NCBI GenBank assembly: GCA_903904835.1
Contig: CAIVEI010000150.1
Location: 32,517-96,516 of the forward strand
Origin: an uncultured Schlesneria sp.
GTDB taxonomy: Bacteria; Planctomycetota; Planctomycetia; Planctomycetales; Planctomycetaceae
Length of the DNA: 64,000 nucleotides
Direction: 5' to 3'
Shown: positions 1 through 9,141 of the stretch, one piece after another
How positions within the stretch are numbered: position 1 is the stretch's first letter
Layout: every line of letters starts with the position of its first letter
Made by a program: the position numbers and the translations under genes
The notes under the pieces: generated by a model
What the model was told of the DNA's origin: nothing
Databases searched by the model: none
The model's input: only the letters and a program-made list of their open reading frames with translations

Positions 1-133
1 ACCACTTCCCCTACGCGTCGAATATCCTCACATCGAAGGCATACAACTCCATCATCGCCTCGACGTTCTTTGTCAGGACGGCTGACTTATAGGTGTCGAT
101 CGCTCGAAAAACCTGTTCTTCCAGGTCACTCAC
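1..133 (-). pseudogene. SnoaL-like/DUF4440 protein, N-terminal part, interrupted by an amber codon
   Basis: On the minus strand a GTG at 133 is preceded by GGAG about 7 bases upstream. It opens a frame reading VSDLEEQVFRAIDTYKSAVL and later ELYAFDVRIFDA, then TAG (positions 13-11), after which the frame continues GKW to the window edge. Amphipathic N-terminal helix followed by a 'D-V-R-I-F-D-A-W' strand is characteristic of SnoaL-like (NTF2 fold) proteins, where W normally occupies the position now encoded by TAG. One base change (TGG to TAG) would explain it. Either this is a nonsense mutation, a sequencing error, or recoding; the rest of the gene lies off the window. Family assignment rests on about 40 residues. 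Confidence 0.5.
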
Positions 134-769
134 GGTGGGACTCCATACGGGAATCGAATGGGATTGTTTTTTTTTGGCATCGCACGTCAAAACAGATTAC
201 GATCGAATTCTGCGCCCATGAAAGGTTGTGGGTTGGATTTCAAGTGTTGTCATCACACTTGGAAAATCAATCTCAGTGTTCGAAATGTCCGTTTCGGAAA
301 TCACGCAGATGATCCTTTTTTCGATTCATGGCCTCGGGACCTCTATTGGAAGCTCGAAGAATCGCACTTTTTGAAACATTATGTGGCTGTATCTATTTCT
401 CGAATTCGCCGGTTTTTTGAAATTCGAGAGAGTCCGACCGACCAGGGCTCTTGATCTGCCATAGCTTAGATCTGGCAGTAGACAATCGACGCGTATTTCA
501 TCGCATTGGTTTCCCACTCAGCCTCGGTCTGCATCGGTCATTCGCGTGTGAAACACTTTCGTTCCCAATAAGGAACAGACCGCGTCACCTAAACGCGGAA
601 AGGCATATTTTTGATGTCGATGCGTTTCACGGATGGCGACGAATCGCGGAGATTATATTATCTCCCTGTTGATCGCGTGCGCGTTTTCTTACTTGTAGGT
701 GCGGAATATAACGGAAAGTCAAACTCAATAACGGTTGCGAATTCAATTCTCGACGAGAAAGGCTATTCG
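134..769. other. Divergent intergenic region, no gene recognised
   Basis: This 636-base gap separates the minus-strand SnoaL-like fragment from the plus-strand phospholipase gene and presumably holds both promoters. Several short open frames occur on both strands, but none has a plausible ribosome binding site or recognisable protein. No strong hairpin was seen. Confidence 0.6.
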
Positions 770-1528
770 ATGGGTGCTTACCGAAGTCTGTTTTTGGCTG
801 CTGTGTCGCTCGTATTTGCTGGAGTCATGTCAAGCAGCGGCGATTGCCATGCTTGGGACAGCCGAAACGGAAATCCCACTCGACCGACCCACTCGTTGAT
901 CACGAATTGGGCGATAGACTCGCTGAAAGATGGTTTCCCTGAATTGGACAAATTTCGAGATGCGATCATCGACGGAGCTAATGCCGAGGTTCACGAACTG
1001 AAGGCGAATCAGAAGGACATCGAGATTGCGGCGAAATATGGAATCGATCTTGAATCGAAACGAGTCGAACATCGCGGTACGAATGAAGGGTGTGACGACA
1101 TTCAAGGCTGGTGGAAGGATTGCCATGACGCCTACCGGGCTGGAAGGAAGGACCGAGCCTATTATTACCTTGGCGTTCTTTTGCACATGGTCGAAGATAT
1201 GGGAGTCCCTGCCCATGCACACAAGATCTATCACCAGGGAAACCTGACGGAATTCGATAATTTCGAGTTTATGGCACTTTCGAATTGGAAGCCCGATTTT
1301 GATGACATCAACAAGACCGACCCAGGCTTTGTGGAGCCATGGAAGTACTACGACTTCAGCAAGGATTGGACGTTAGCAGACTCCCCACACTACAAGGATC
1401 GGAACTCGTTTTCAAAAACGTGGCTGTTGGCGAGTAAAGACGAAAGACATCTCTTGAGCCATCGCCAGGGACGAACCTGTAATCTGGTCAAATGGACTTT
1501 GCAATCCGCGTCGAAGGCGATGAAGTGA
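770..1528 (+). CDS. Secreted zinc-dependent phospholipase C-like protein
   Basis: Predicted 252-residue exported protein of the zinc-dependent phospholipase C/P1 nuclease superfamily, expected to hydrolyse phosphodiester head groups of phospholipids outside the cytoplasm. The ATG at 770 follows GAGAAAGG; an in-frame start at 611 would bury the signal peptide. The signal peptide (about residues 1-27) ends ...CHA, so cleavage would leave Trp-Asp at the mature N-terminus; in bacterial phospholipases C the N-terminal Trp itself is a zinc ligand, and THSLIT just after matches the next His ligand. HMVEDMGVPAHAH carries the family H-x3-D-x3-P-x-H core. The protein is shorter than clostridial alpha-toxin and has no C2-like domain. 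Substrate is unknown. It stands alone. Confidence 0.8.
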   Translation: MGAYRSLFLAAVSLVFAGVMSSSGDCHAWDSRNGNPTRPTHSLITNWAIDSLKDGFPELDKFRDAIIDGANAEVHELKANQKDIEIAAKYGIDLESKRVEHRGTNEGCDDIQGWWKDCHDAYRAGRKDRAYYYLGVLLHMVEDMGVPAHAHKIYHQGNLTEFDNFEFMALSNWKPDFDDINKTDPGFVEPWKYYDFSKDWTLADSPHYKDRNSFSKTWLLASKDERHLLSHRQGRTCNLVKWTLQSASKAMK

Positions 1529-1580
1529 GTTGACTAAGAGATTTGTTACACCGAAGACTCCAGCGAGGGCTTCGCCACAG

Positions 1581-1718
1581 ACCAAAGTAGCCGTCTTGTT
1601 CCGCCGAGAGGATCACCGAATAGCAGCAGACCTCAACTGGCGCGTGAAAGCCCCGATGAATCAAAAGGTCAATGACAAGTCGGCTTTCTTCTCGGCGAAG
1701 ACAGAAGGCTACTTTTGC
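1581..1718. repeat. Imperfect inverted repeat (AAAGTAGCC family)
   Basis: Arms of about 28 bases at roughly 1582-1611 (CCAAAGTAGCCGTCTTG...) and 1690-1718 (...GAAGGCTACTTTTG) are reverse complements with several mismatches and enclose about 80 bases. It sits downstream of the phospholipase gene and could act as a transcription end or be a mobile palindromic element. Confidence 0.5.
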
Positions 1719-1861
1719 AGAGATCCTGAAATTTGACTCGATGAGTCAAGTTTCCAACTTGAAGAAGTCCGAGGCAGTGGCACATCAAGATGAGGGCCAA
1801 AGAAACGGCCTTCTCGCCGTTGCCGGCGAGGGCTCGCGATATGGACCTTGCCGAGCCTTAA

Positions 1862-1896
1862 CCCAGGGTGCGCTCGCTGACGCTCCCGACCCTGGG
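1862..1896. repeat. Short palindrome CCCAGGGT...ACCCTGGG
   Basis: Eight-base perfect arms at 1862-1869 and 1889-1896 enclose a GC-rich 19-base loop. It lies in the gene-free stretch 1529-2023, which otherwise contains only the inverted repeat just upstream and no coding sequence I can support. Probably a scattered intergenic repeat. Confidence 0.5.
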
Positions 1897-2023
1897 CTTT
1901 GATCTGCAACGCCGTTTGCGTAAAGACACACTGTCGGCGCGGCGGCGGACACAATTCTCATTGGTTCCGCGCTGACTTTCGGTCTCTGTAATGCCGCGTG
2001 CCATGCGACACCACTCCCGCCGA

Positions 2024-3505
2024 TCAGGTCAGAAGTTCGTTTCTCACAAGACCAGTGCCGCCGATTGTATAAGGGCGGCCAAAACGGTCTTGGATTTCTG
2101 ACTGGGGATCGATTCCTAATGCGTGAAACAGCGTGGCGATGACGTCCTTCGGCGAAAATGGAGTGTCGATCACGTCGCCCCCGATCGGGTCAGTGCGACC
2201 GACGACGCGACCCTTCGCAAATGGGCCGCCAGCAAACATTGCGGAATAGGCTCGCGCCCAATGATCGCGGCCTCCTTCGGATACGTTTTGAATCAATGGC
2301 GTTCGGCCATGCTCGCTGATGACTGCGATCGCTGTCGATTCCAGCATGCCACGATAATTCAAATCTTCAATCAGGCTCGCAAACGCGTTGTCGAAGCCTG
2401 GCCCGAGTTCGTCTTTCAGACGCGAACGCATATGGATGTGCGTGTCCCAACCGGTGTTAACCAGTCCATATTCGTCCCAGCAGACGGTGACAAACTTCCC
2501 GCCCGCCTCCAATAGTCGGCGTGCTGCCAGGCACGATTGGCCGAATAACGTCATTCCATATCGATCTCGTATCGATGGTGACTCTTGTTGAACGTCGAGC
2601 GCTTCGCGAAGTTTTCCGGTCATCAGCATCGAACGGGCCAAAGCGCGGTATCTATCGAACGACGTTTTGGAATTCTGCCGTTCCAGCGAAGGACTGGAAA
2701 GTTCAAGTTGGTCCAGTAACGAGGATCGACCGCTCAAACGTTCGACCGAAACTGTCTGATTCGCTTCAATCGTTTCCAATCGATCTGTGGGCAGAATCCC
2801 GACAAACGGGTCGGCGACTATTTTGGGCAGAACGTCCGGTGCACCCGCATCTCGTAAAAGCTCTCGCGTGCCGAGTGCGGCAAACTCGGACCAGATTGTG
2901 TCGTAGGCCGAACCGAGGAAGCCACCCAGCGCACCCGGTTTCGCCCGGCGTCTTGATCCGATCGGAAACGGCAGCCCGAAATTCTGCGGTACAAGACGGG
3001 GATTCGGGTCATTCTGTTCCGCGAGATATTCCACGACCGAGCCGATATACGGCCAGTGCCGGGGATCGCGCAGGTTGCCTTCCAAAGTCAGATCCGTCGC
3101 CGGAACGGCGCTCAGTGCGAAGGCGGTTCCGTGAATCGGATACTGGTGTGACAGCGAGCGAAGGATCGTCACGCGATCAAGAATCCGCGAGATACGCGGC
3201 AAGATCTCGCCGATTCGTACGCCGGGAATGGCCGTGTCAATCGATTGAAACTCGCCCCTTACTTCCAACGAGGCATCGGGTTTCGGATCAAATGTTTCCA
3301 ATTGGCTGGGCGAACCCCATAAATAGATTAGGATACATCGCTCCGCTTTTCCAAACCCGGCAGCCGTAGAGACATCTGCGATCGGATTAGCGCGAGCGCT
3401 GTTGGCGATGGAAATTCCCGTCGAAGCGATTGCGCCGATCCGAAGTATTTCTCTTCGGGAGAGAGCCCCGTCAAACCATTGGCTCAGGCCATCGGAGGGG
3501 AGCAT
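2024..3505 (-). CDS. DUF1501 domain protein with Tat signal
   Basis: 493-residue member of the DUF1501 family (alkaline-phosphatase/sulfatase-like fold), very abundant in planctomycetes and of unproven biochemical role. The N-terminus carries a twin-arginine-type motif SRREILRIGA followed by a hydrophobic stretch, so Tat export is likely. Family blocks seen are LIYLWGSPSQLETFDPKP, PGVRIGEILPRIS, a D-T-H block in WDTHIHMRSRLKDELGPG and SEHGRTPLI. The ATG at 3505 follows GGAG with suitable spacing. Such genes usually pair with a DUF1549/DUF1553 cytochrome-type gene, but no partner is adjacent here. A second paralogue is at 23013-24353. Confidence 0.85.
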   Translation of the reverse strand: MLPSDGLSQWFDGALSRREILRIGAIASTGISIANSARANPIADVSTAAGFGKAERCILIYLWGSPSQLETFDPKPDASLEVRGEFQSIDTAIPGVRIGEILPRISRILDRVTILRSLSHQYPIHGTAFALSAVPATDLTLEGNLRDPRHWPYIGSVVEYLAEQNDPNPRLVPQNFGLPFPIGSRRRAKPGALGGFLGSAYDTIWSEFAALGTRELLRDAGAPDVLPKIVADPFVGILPTDRLETIEANQTVSVERLSGRSSLLDQLELSSPSLERQNSKTSFDRYRALARSMLMTGKLREALDVQQESPSIRDRYGMTLFGQSCLAARRLLEAGGKFVTVCWDEYGLVNTGWDTHIHMRSRLKDELGPGFDNAFASLIEDLNYRGMLESTAIAVISEHGRTPLIQNVSEGGRDHWARAYSAMFAGGPFAKGRVVGRTDPIGGDVIDTPFSPKDVIATLFHALGIDPQSEIQDRFGRPYTIGGTGLVRNELLT

Positions 3506-3853
3506 GTTAGAAGTCTCCGAACAAATGCGCAGGGTGAATTGCGAATGGGGAATGGAGCAACTTACGCTGAGCGGCAGCGATAAGACAAGCGCAATATGGC
3601 TTCGATTTGATTGAAAATGTCGTTGGCGGCAAGGAAATACGGTCAGCCGCCTCGCGTTAACGGTATCAGATAAGTCCTCTAGGTCTTATGCGACCAATAC
3701 GACTTATCCGTGAGGCGCACCGCGAAATTGTCTGTCATCGAGTGGTTGTGAATCATAAACGACTGGTTTGGCTTGTGAATCTGGTTGTTTTCGCGTTGAA
3801 TAGGTCTTCGAAGTGCCGTACCAACCCGCCTGAAATGAAGGATTACTGACGCG
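3506..3853. other. Divergent intergenic region
   Basis: 348 bases between the divergently transcribed DUF1501 and leucyl aminopeptidase genes. It contains the palindrome at 3669-3708; no coding sequence or RNA gene is recognisable. Promoters for both neighbours are expected here. Confidence 0.6.
3669..3708. repeat. Palindromic element, GATAAGTC...GACTTATC
   Basis: Perfect eight-base outer arms (3669-3676 and 3701-3708) with partly complementary interior including AGGTCTTATGCGACC. The wording resembles the longer palindrome at 22881-22932 (both contain tracts of the CCTATA/AGGTCGTAT/ACTTAT type), suggesting one repeat family. Confidence 0.5.
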
Positions 3854-5338
3854 ATGGAGATTCGCCGAACCGATAGACCCGTGACGCAAGTCGAAGCCGA
3901 TTGGTTGATCGTTCCTGTCCTGGAGTCTGCTGAACTCTCCACTTCTCTGACGGGGCTCGATCAGGCGTTGGGTGGGATTGTCACTCGACTGAAATCGCTG
4001 GGGGATTTGACGGGTAAACTCGCTTCAACGTTACCTCTTCGCGGCGTGACGGGGATTGGGGCCAGCCGAATCCTGTTTGTTGGACTTGGTACAGAAGCCG
4101 ACTTGACAATCGCTCGACTTGATAAAGCGTTAATGACTGCCGCACGAGCGGTTTCCGATAAAAAAGAGACTCGGGTGGCAATTGTTGTCCCGTCGGAATC
4201 GACCGGAGCCGTCTCCCGCGCGGACTTTGTAGCATCGGCCACAACGTGTGGAATGGTCGGTTCACTGGGGCAGGATCTGTTCCGGGCGGAACGGGGTCGG
4301 CATCCGTTTGTTGGTTTGCAGGTCGTTGCTGCGGGGACTGCCGAGTTGGACGGGGCGGTTGAGCGAGGTCGGATTCTCGGACAGGCCATCAATCTGACCA
4401 GAGATCTGGTAAACCGTCCGCCGCAAGAAATCACTCCGCTGGGATTCGCAAAGCGGGCTCAAGTGGTTGCCAACGATTACGGGTTGCGGGTGGAAGTGCT
4501 CGAGCAGCCACGGTTGGAACAGGAACGGATGCGGTCAATGCTGGCTGTCGCTCAAGGAAGCACCGAGCCGCCTTGCATGGTGATTGTCGAGCATGACGGA
4601 GGTGGTCCCAACGCACCTCGACTGGCTTTGGTTGGCAAGGGAGTCACCTTTGACAGTGGTGGATTATCACTGAAGCCAACCGATGGCATGCTGACGATGA
4701 AGTGCGATATGGCTGGGGCCGCGACCGTATTGGGCGCGATGACCGCGATCGCTCGACTGAAGCTGCCCGTCAACGTTGTTGGTTACATGGGCCTGGTTGA
4801 AAATATGCCGGGCGGTTCTGCGTTTAAGCTCGGCGATATTCTCACTGCCCGCAATGGCGTGACGATTGAAGTACTCAATACGGACGCTGAAGGCCGACTG
4901 GTACTGGCAGATGTCCTGAGCTACGCCGTCGATCACGGCGTCGATCGAATTGTTGACCTGGCGACTTTAACCGGGGCCTGTGTTGTTGCACTGGGCGAGG
5001 ATGTTTCTGGGGCCTTTACGAACGATCAGCCGTGGTGCGATACGCTATTAGCCGCCGCGAAGGCGTCGGGCGAAGATGTCTGGCAGTTGCCGATGTGGGA
5101 CTCGTACGAAGACCTGATCAAGGGTGATGTCGGTGACATTAAGAACACCGGCGGGCGCTGGGGTGGTGCCATCACCGCCGCACGTTTCCTGAAACATTTT
5201 GTCGCGGACAAACCTTGGGTCCATCTGGACATCGCCGGGCCTGCATTCGCATCGTCGAACAAGCCGCATCGTGAAGCGGGTGCAACAGGCCACATGGTGA
5301 AGACGCTGGTTGAACTCGCTCGTCGGTTCGGAACCTGA
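3854..5338 (+). CDS. pepA: Leucyl aminopeptidase (M17 family)
   Basis: 494-residue cytosolic metallo-aminopeptidase that removes N-terminal residues (preferring Leu) from peptides using two divalent metal ions. The catalytic C-terminal half is clear: VGKGVTFDSGGLSLKP supplies the Lys and Asp metal ligands, KCDMAGAATVLGA the next Asp, and NTDAEGRLVLADVL the M17 signature with Asp and Glu ligands. The N-terminal macro-like domain (about 1-170) is more divergent, as usual. Length fits the family. ATG at 3854 has an AAGGA about 11 bases upstream. The next gene, hisH, begins about 65 bases downstream on the same strand; no functional link is known. In some bacteria PepA homologues also bind DNA; nothing here tests that. 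Confidence 0.95.
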   Translation: MEIRRTDRPVTQVEADWLIVPVLESAELSTSLTGLDQALGGIVTRLKSLGDLTGKLASTLPLRGVTGIGASRILFVGLGTEADLTIARLDKALMTAARAVSDKKETRVAIVVPSESTGAVSRADFVASATTCGMVGSLGQDLFRAERGRHPFVGLQVVAAGTAELDGAVERGRILGQAINLTRDLVNRPPQEITPLGFAKRAQVVANDYGLRVEVLEQPRLEQERMRSMLAVAQGSTEPPCMVIVEHDGGGPNAPRLALVGKGVTFDSGGLSLKPTDGMLTMKCDMAGAATVLGAMTAIARLKLPVNVVGYMGLVENMPGGSAFKLGDILTARNGVTIEVLNTDAEGRLVLADVLSYAVDHGVDRIVDLATLTGACVVALGEDVSGAFTNDQPWCDTLLAAAKASGEDVWQLPMWDSYEDLIKGDVGDIKNTGGRWGGAITAARFLKHFVADKPWVHLDIAGPAFASSNKPHREAGATGHMVKTLVELARRFGT

Positions 5339-5404
5339 ACCTCAGGCCTGCTTCCGTGTCCAAACGGTTTTCCAAGTTCGTTTTTCCTGCGACAGTTGTT
5401 GAAC

Positions 5405-6010
5405 ATGATCCGAATCGTCGACTATGGGATGGGTAATCTTCGGAGTGTCCAGAAGGCGTTTGAAAAGCTTGGTATCGCTGCTGAAATCGTCACGTCTCCT
5501 GATCAAATCGCCTCTGCCGAGAAGCTGGTTTTGCCGGGCGTTGGTGCATTCCGGGATGCGATTCACGAGCTGGAACGACTGGAGCTGGTTGAATCGATTC
5601 GCGAGCACATTCGACAAGACAAGCCGTTCCTGGGAATCTGCCTTGGACTTCAACTGCTGTTTGATGTCAGTTTCGAAGACGGGGAATGGAAGGGTTTAGG
5701 CGTTCTGGCTGGCGATGTCGTTCGATTTCCGGCGATGCCGGATCTCAAGGTGCCGCATATGGGTTGGAACACGCTTGAACCATCCCATACCTCTCCGTTG
5801 TTGAAGGACATTCCTGCCGACGCTTCGGTCTATTTTGTTCACAGTTATTATGTCCGGCCAACAGATGAATCGGTCATTGCTGCACGCACAAATTATGGAA
5901 TACCGTTCACGTCGATGATCGAACGGGGCAACCTGTTTGCGACACAGTTCCATCCGGAAAAAAGCCAGAAGGTGGGACTGAAGATGTTGGAAAACTTCGC
6001 CACGCGGTAA
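5405..6010 (+). CDS. hisH: Imidazole glycerol phosphate synthase, glutaminase subunit HisH
   Basis: 201-residue class I glutamine amidotransferase that releases ammonia from glutamine and passes it to HisF in histidine biosynthesis. The start [15 protein letters not shown] is diagnostic. The catalytic Cys is in [14 protein letters not shown], and the His-Glu pair in [12 protein letters not shown] completes the triad. I chose ATG 5405 over the in-frame TTG at 5396 because family members start exactly there. HisF and other his genes are not in the window, so the pathway is dispersed in this genome. Confidence 0.95.
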   Translation: MIRIVDYGMGNLRSVQKAFEKLGIAAEIVTSPDQIASAEKLVLPGVGAFRDAIHELERLELVESIREHIRQDKPFLGICLGLQLLFDVSFEDGEWKGLGVLAGDVVRFPAMPDLKVPHMGWNTLEPSHTSPLLKDIPADASVYFVHSYYVRPTDESVIAARTNYGIPFTSMIERGNLFATQFHPEKSQKVGLKMLENFATR

Positions 6011-6025
6011 CAAGGAACCGAATGC

Positions 6026-7276
6026 ATGACCTCAGAACCTGCCTCGCGATCGATCTGGACGTGGTGGGTCTGTGGTCTGCTGTTATGTGCGAGCACGATT
6101 AACTATATGGATCGGCAGACGCTGTCGAATGTCGCGTCTCGCATCAAGTCCGAATTTGAGATTAACAACGAGCAATACGGTAATCTCGAATTGGGCTTCG
6201 GTGTGGCATTCGCAGTCGGGTCGGTTTTATTCGGGGCTATTGCCGATCGGACCAACGTCAGATGGCTGTATCCAATTGTCTTGTTGCTTTGGTCGTTGAT
6301 GGGTTTTCTGACCGGATACGTCGAAACTTATCTGGGTTTAATCCTTTGCCGCGTGTTTCTTGGTTTATTCGAAGCAGGTCATTGGCCTTGTGCGTTAAAG
6401 ACAACGTACCGGCTGCTTCCGCCTGAAAGCCGCGCCTTGGGGAATAGCGTCGTACAAAGTGGAACGGCGATTGGGGCGATCGTGATTCCCTTGATCATGC
6501 TGGCAACGTTGACTGACGCTCCGGGAAGTTGGCGGCCAGTCTTTCAGATCATCGCGTCGGTCGGTTCGATCTGGGCGGTCGTCTGGGTCTTTTCGACGCG
6601 TTCAGCCGATCTGGCACCCGTCCCGCCACTCAAAGAATCGTTGCAGTCAACGGACGACGTGAAAGACACATTCCTGTCATCGATTCTCAGTCAGAAGTTT
6701 TTCGTGCTGGTCGTGATTGTTGTCGCGATCAACGGCTGCTGGCACTTCTTTCGAGTCTGGATGCCATTGTTCTTGAAGGAGGGACGCGGTTACGACGAAA
6801 AATCGATGTTGGCGTTCATGTTCTGGTTCAATGTCATGACCGATGTCGGATGTCTGTCGACGGGGTTGCTGACGCGGCGACTGCATCAAGCTGGGTTCAG
6901 CACTCATTATTCACGATGCATCGGCTTTGGTTTCTGTGCGGCGCTGGTCGCAACGGGGGGCATGATTCCGTGGATCGCGACGGACGGTCCTGGATTGAAC
7001 CTCGTTCTGATTATGGTGGCGCTCGGAGCCCTGGGATTGTTTCCTTGTTACTATTCATTCAGTCAGGAGATTTCGACTCGACACCAGGGAAAGGTGATGG
7101 GGTGCCTGGGTGCACTGGCATGGCTGACGTCCTCGCCCATGCACAAGTTCTTTGGACGTTGGATAGATCAAACGAAATCTTATGACCAGGGAATGGCACT
7201 CGTTTGTGGGTTTCCCGTTCTGGCGCTGATTGTTTTGTTGTTGTTCTGGCCAGCAAATAAACCTGAAATTGAGTAG
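6026..7276 (+). CDS. MFS transporter, anion:cation symporter type
   Basis: 416-residue inner-membrane transporter with about 12 hydrophobic segments. The start region STINYMDRQTLSNVASRI followed by NNEQYGNLELGFGVAFAVG matches the ACS branch of the major facilitator superfamily (hexuronate/galactonate-type proton symporters), and FGAIADRTNVRWLYP is the loop 2-3 motif. GLFEAGHWPCALKT is the conserved helix-4 motif of this branch. Likely substrate is a sugar acid or similar organic anion (inference). It begins 15 bases after hisH and is followed by the receiver gene; a functional tie to the IlvD-like dehydratase at 14184 is possible but unproven. Confidence 0.85.
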   Translation: MTSEPASRSIWTWWVCGLLLCASTINYMDRQTLSNVASRIKSEFEINNEQYGNLELGFGVAFAVGSVLFGAIADRTNVRWLYPIVLLLWSLMGFLTGYVETYLGLILCRVFLGLFEAGHWPCALKTTYRLLPPESRALGNSVVQSGTAIGAIVIPLIMLATLTDAPGSWRPVFQIIASVGSIWAVVWVFSTRSADLAPVPPLKESLQSTDDVKDTFLSSILSQKFFVLVVIVVAINGCWHFFRVWMPLFLKEGRGYDEKSMLAFMFWFNVMTDVGCLSTGLLTRRLHQAGFSTHYSRCIGFGFCAALVATGGMIPWIATDGPGLNLVLIMVALGALGLFPCYYSFSQEISTRHQGKVMGCLGALAWLTSSPMHKFFGRWIDQTKSYDQGMALVCGFPVLALIVLLLFWPANKPEIE

Positions 7277-7439
7277 TATTTGCCACAGATGTTGTCAGTT
7301 TTTGGATTTGGTCTTTCGTCACGCCGGATGTGGGGTTGAGGGCGCACGGGTTAAAGCCCATGCTACGGCAGCTTTCGATTTACAAAAACTGATAACTTGG
7401 GTGGCGTATTCGTGAATTGGCCGTGTGCGAGTGCTCAAC

Positions 7440-7919
7440 ATGTCTAATGAAACCGTTGGCCGACCGATGGAAGTCCTGTTGGTCGAAGATAGCCTGATGT
7501 TTGCCCGGATTGCCATTGGCGCATTACAGCAAGGACGTATTCAGCACCGGCTGACTTGGCTCAGTGACGGAGCCGAAGCGTTACGGTTTCTTCAACGTGA
7601 AGGAAAGTATGCTGTCGCACCCCGTCCCGATCTGTTGCTGCTCGATCTGAAGTTGCCGGGGATGGACGGACGTGATCTGCTCGCCAAGGTCCGAGCCGAT
7701 GACGGACTGAAATCACTGCCGGTCGTGGTGATGACCGGAGAAGGTGAAAAGGCACAACTCGGTGACTTAACCGTCGAAGCGTTTCTGACAAAACCGATGG
7801 ATCTTACGAAGTTCATCGAGATCGTCCAAAAGCTATCGAGCTTCTGGCAAGCCGATATGATCTTGCCATCGACCGAGGCTGTGGCTGAGGCGGGGGATTC
7901 AGACCTTTTAATTCTCTAG
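7440..7919 (+). CDS. Single-domain response regulator (Rcp1/CheY-like)
   Basis: 159-residue stand-alone receiver domain of a two-component system. VLLVEDS gives the acidic pocket, LLLLDLKLPGMDG the phospho-acceptor Asp, VVMTGEG the conserved Thr, and FLTKPMD the Lys. There is no output domain; the C-terminal 25 residues are a low-complexity acidic tail. The 'WLSDGAEALRFL' segment is typical of the Rcp1 group that serves phytochrome-like or hybrid histidine kinases. ATG 7440 is preferred to the in-frame GTG at 7425. No kinase is nearby, so the partner is unknown. Confidence 0.85.
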   Translation: MSNETVGRPMEVLLVEDSLMFARIAIGALQQGRIQHRLTWLSDGAEALRFLQREGKYAVAPRPDLLLLDLKLPGMDGRDLLAKVRADDGLKSLPVVVMTGEGEKAQLGDLTVEAFLTKPMDLTKFIEIVQKLSSFWQADMILPSTEAVAEAGDSDLLIL

Positions 7920-7959
7920 TTCGTCGTGATCGAATGACTAAAGGCTGTGAACCCAAAGC

Positions 7960-8970
7960 ATGAACCGCTCGGGAAGTGTCGAACCGGTAAAGACAGGCGT
8001 GGTCGGACTTGGGAGATTCGGTCGGCTTCACGCACTGACCCTCGCTGGCTTGGCTGAAGCCGAGCTTGTCGCTATTGTTGCTCGCCGGCAAGAAAGCCTC
8101 GACCGGATTCACACTGAGTTGCCGGAGGTTTCCGGCTATCTTGAACTCACTCAAGCGATCGAGAAATCCGAAGCGGAAGCGTGGGTCGTTGCCTGTTCGA
8201 CCGAAGATCACGTACCCGTCACTCGAGCACTTCTGCAGGCTGGCAAATCGGTGCTGCTGGAAAAGCCGATCGCCAATCGTTTGTCCGAAGCAGAAACCCT
8301 TGCGCCGCTGATCAATGATGATTCGTCAAATCTGATGCTCGGCCACATTGTTCTGTTCAACAGCGAGTTCAAACAACTGCGAGAAGAAGTCTCGCGCCGG
8401 GGCCGGCTGAATTTGATCGATTGTGTTCGGCATCGACCTGCTACGATCGTCACCGACTTTCCTGGTGAAAATCCACTTTTCGCTGCGATGATCCATGATC
8501 TGTATTCCGCACAAGTGTTGATGGACTGCGAAGAACCAAACCAATTCACATGCCAATTTCATCGAACGAAGGAGGGTCATGTCGATGTCGCGCTGGCACA
8601 ACTTCAATGGCCGAGCGGTACGCTAGCTTCCTTCAAGGCGTCCTACCTGACACCCCGAGGGATGGCACCTCGTGGTTTTGATCGGATGGAAGTTTTTGGA
8701 GAGGGCTGGGCGGCGCGAATCTTGCCGAATCCCCGCCCGGTCGAAGTCTGGGATGAACAGGCACACTGGCCGATGGCCTTGGAAATACGGACGGACTCAG
8801 GCGTGCCATCAGGAATGATGGCAGAAGAATTGCGTTGTTTCTGCCGCGTCGTGCGGGGACAGAACCCCGTCCCCGCAGGTGCGACTTATTGCGATGCGCT
8901 ACAGGTCCAGCGATGGATGAACCGTTTGGAGTCTGCTGGCGATATCTCAAACGGCACTCAACACGGGTAA
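7960..8970 (+). CDS. Gfo/Idh/MocA family oxidoreductase
   Basis: 336-residue NAD(P)-dependent dehydrogenase of the Gfo/Idh/MocA family, which acts on sugars, inositols or their derivatives. The N-terminal Rossmann fold shows VVGLGRFGRLHALTL, and the conserved EKP motif is in VLLEKPIANRLSEAE. The C-terminal domain includes HDLYSAQVLMD where the family carries the catalytic HD. Substrate cannot be told. It begins 40 bases after the receiver gene on the same strand. The tail of the gene (about 8848-8877) contains a palindromic GGGGACAGAACCCCGTCCCC tract read in frame. Confidence 0.9.
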   Translation: MNRSGSVEPVKTGVVGLGRFGRLHALTLAGLAEAELVAIVARRQESLDRIHTELPEVSGYLELTQAIEKSEAEAWVVACSTEDHVPVTRALLQAGKSVLLEKPIANRLSEAETLAPLINDDSSNLMLGHIVLFNSEFKQLREEVSRRGRLNLIDCVRHRPATIVTDFPGENPLFAAMIHDLYSAQVLMDCEEPNQFTCQFHRTKEGHVDVALAQLQWPSGTLASFKASYLTPRGMAPRGFDRMEVFGEGWAARILPNPRPVEVWDEQAHWPMALEIRTDSGVPSGMMAEELRCFCRVVRGQNPVPAGATYCDALQVQRWMNRLESAGDISNGTQHG

Positions 8971-9141
8971 CGATTGTCTTTGGTAAACTTGGACTGTTGT
9001 TTGTCTTTGTCCCGGAGGGACTTGCAGCACACAAAACAATACAAAAGAAGTCGCGAATGTTTCCTGCAGAAAAATCGTTACCCGCGTTGGTGGGCACTGT
9101 TGGAGCCTTCCCGCTAAATCAGTGTCGCCTCAATTGAACCA

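Noticed and set aside
2521..3369. 282-residue plus-strand frame
   Set aside because: Antisense of the DUF1501 gene, Arg/Ser-rich and featureless.
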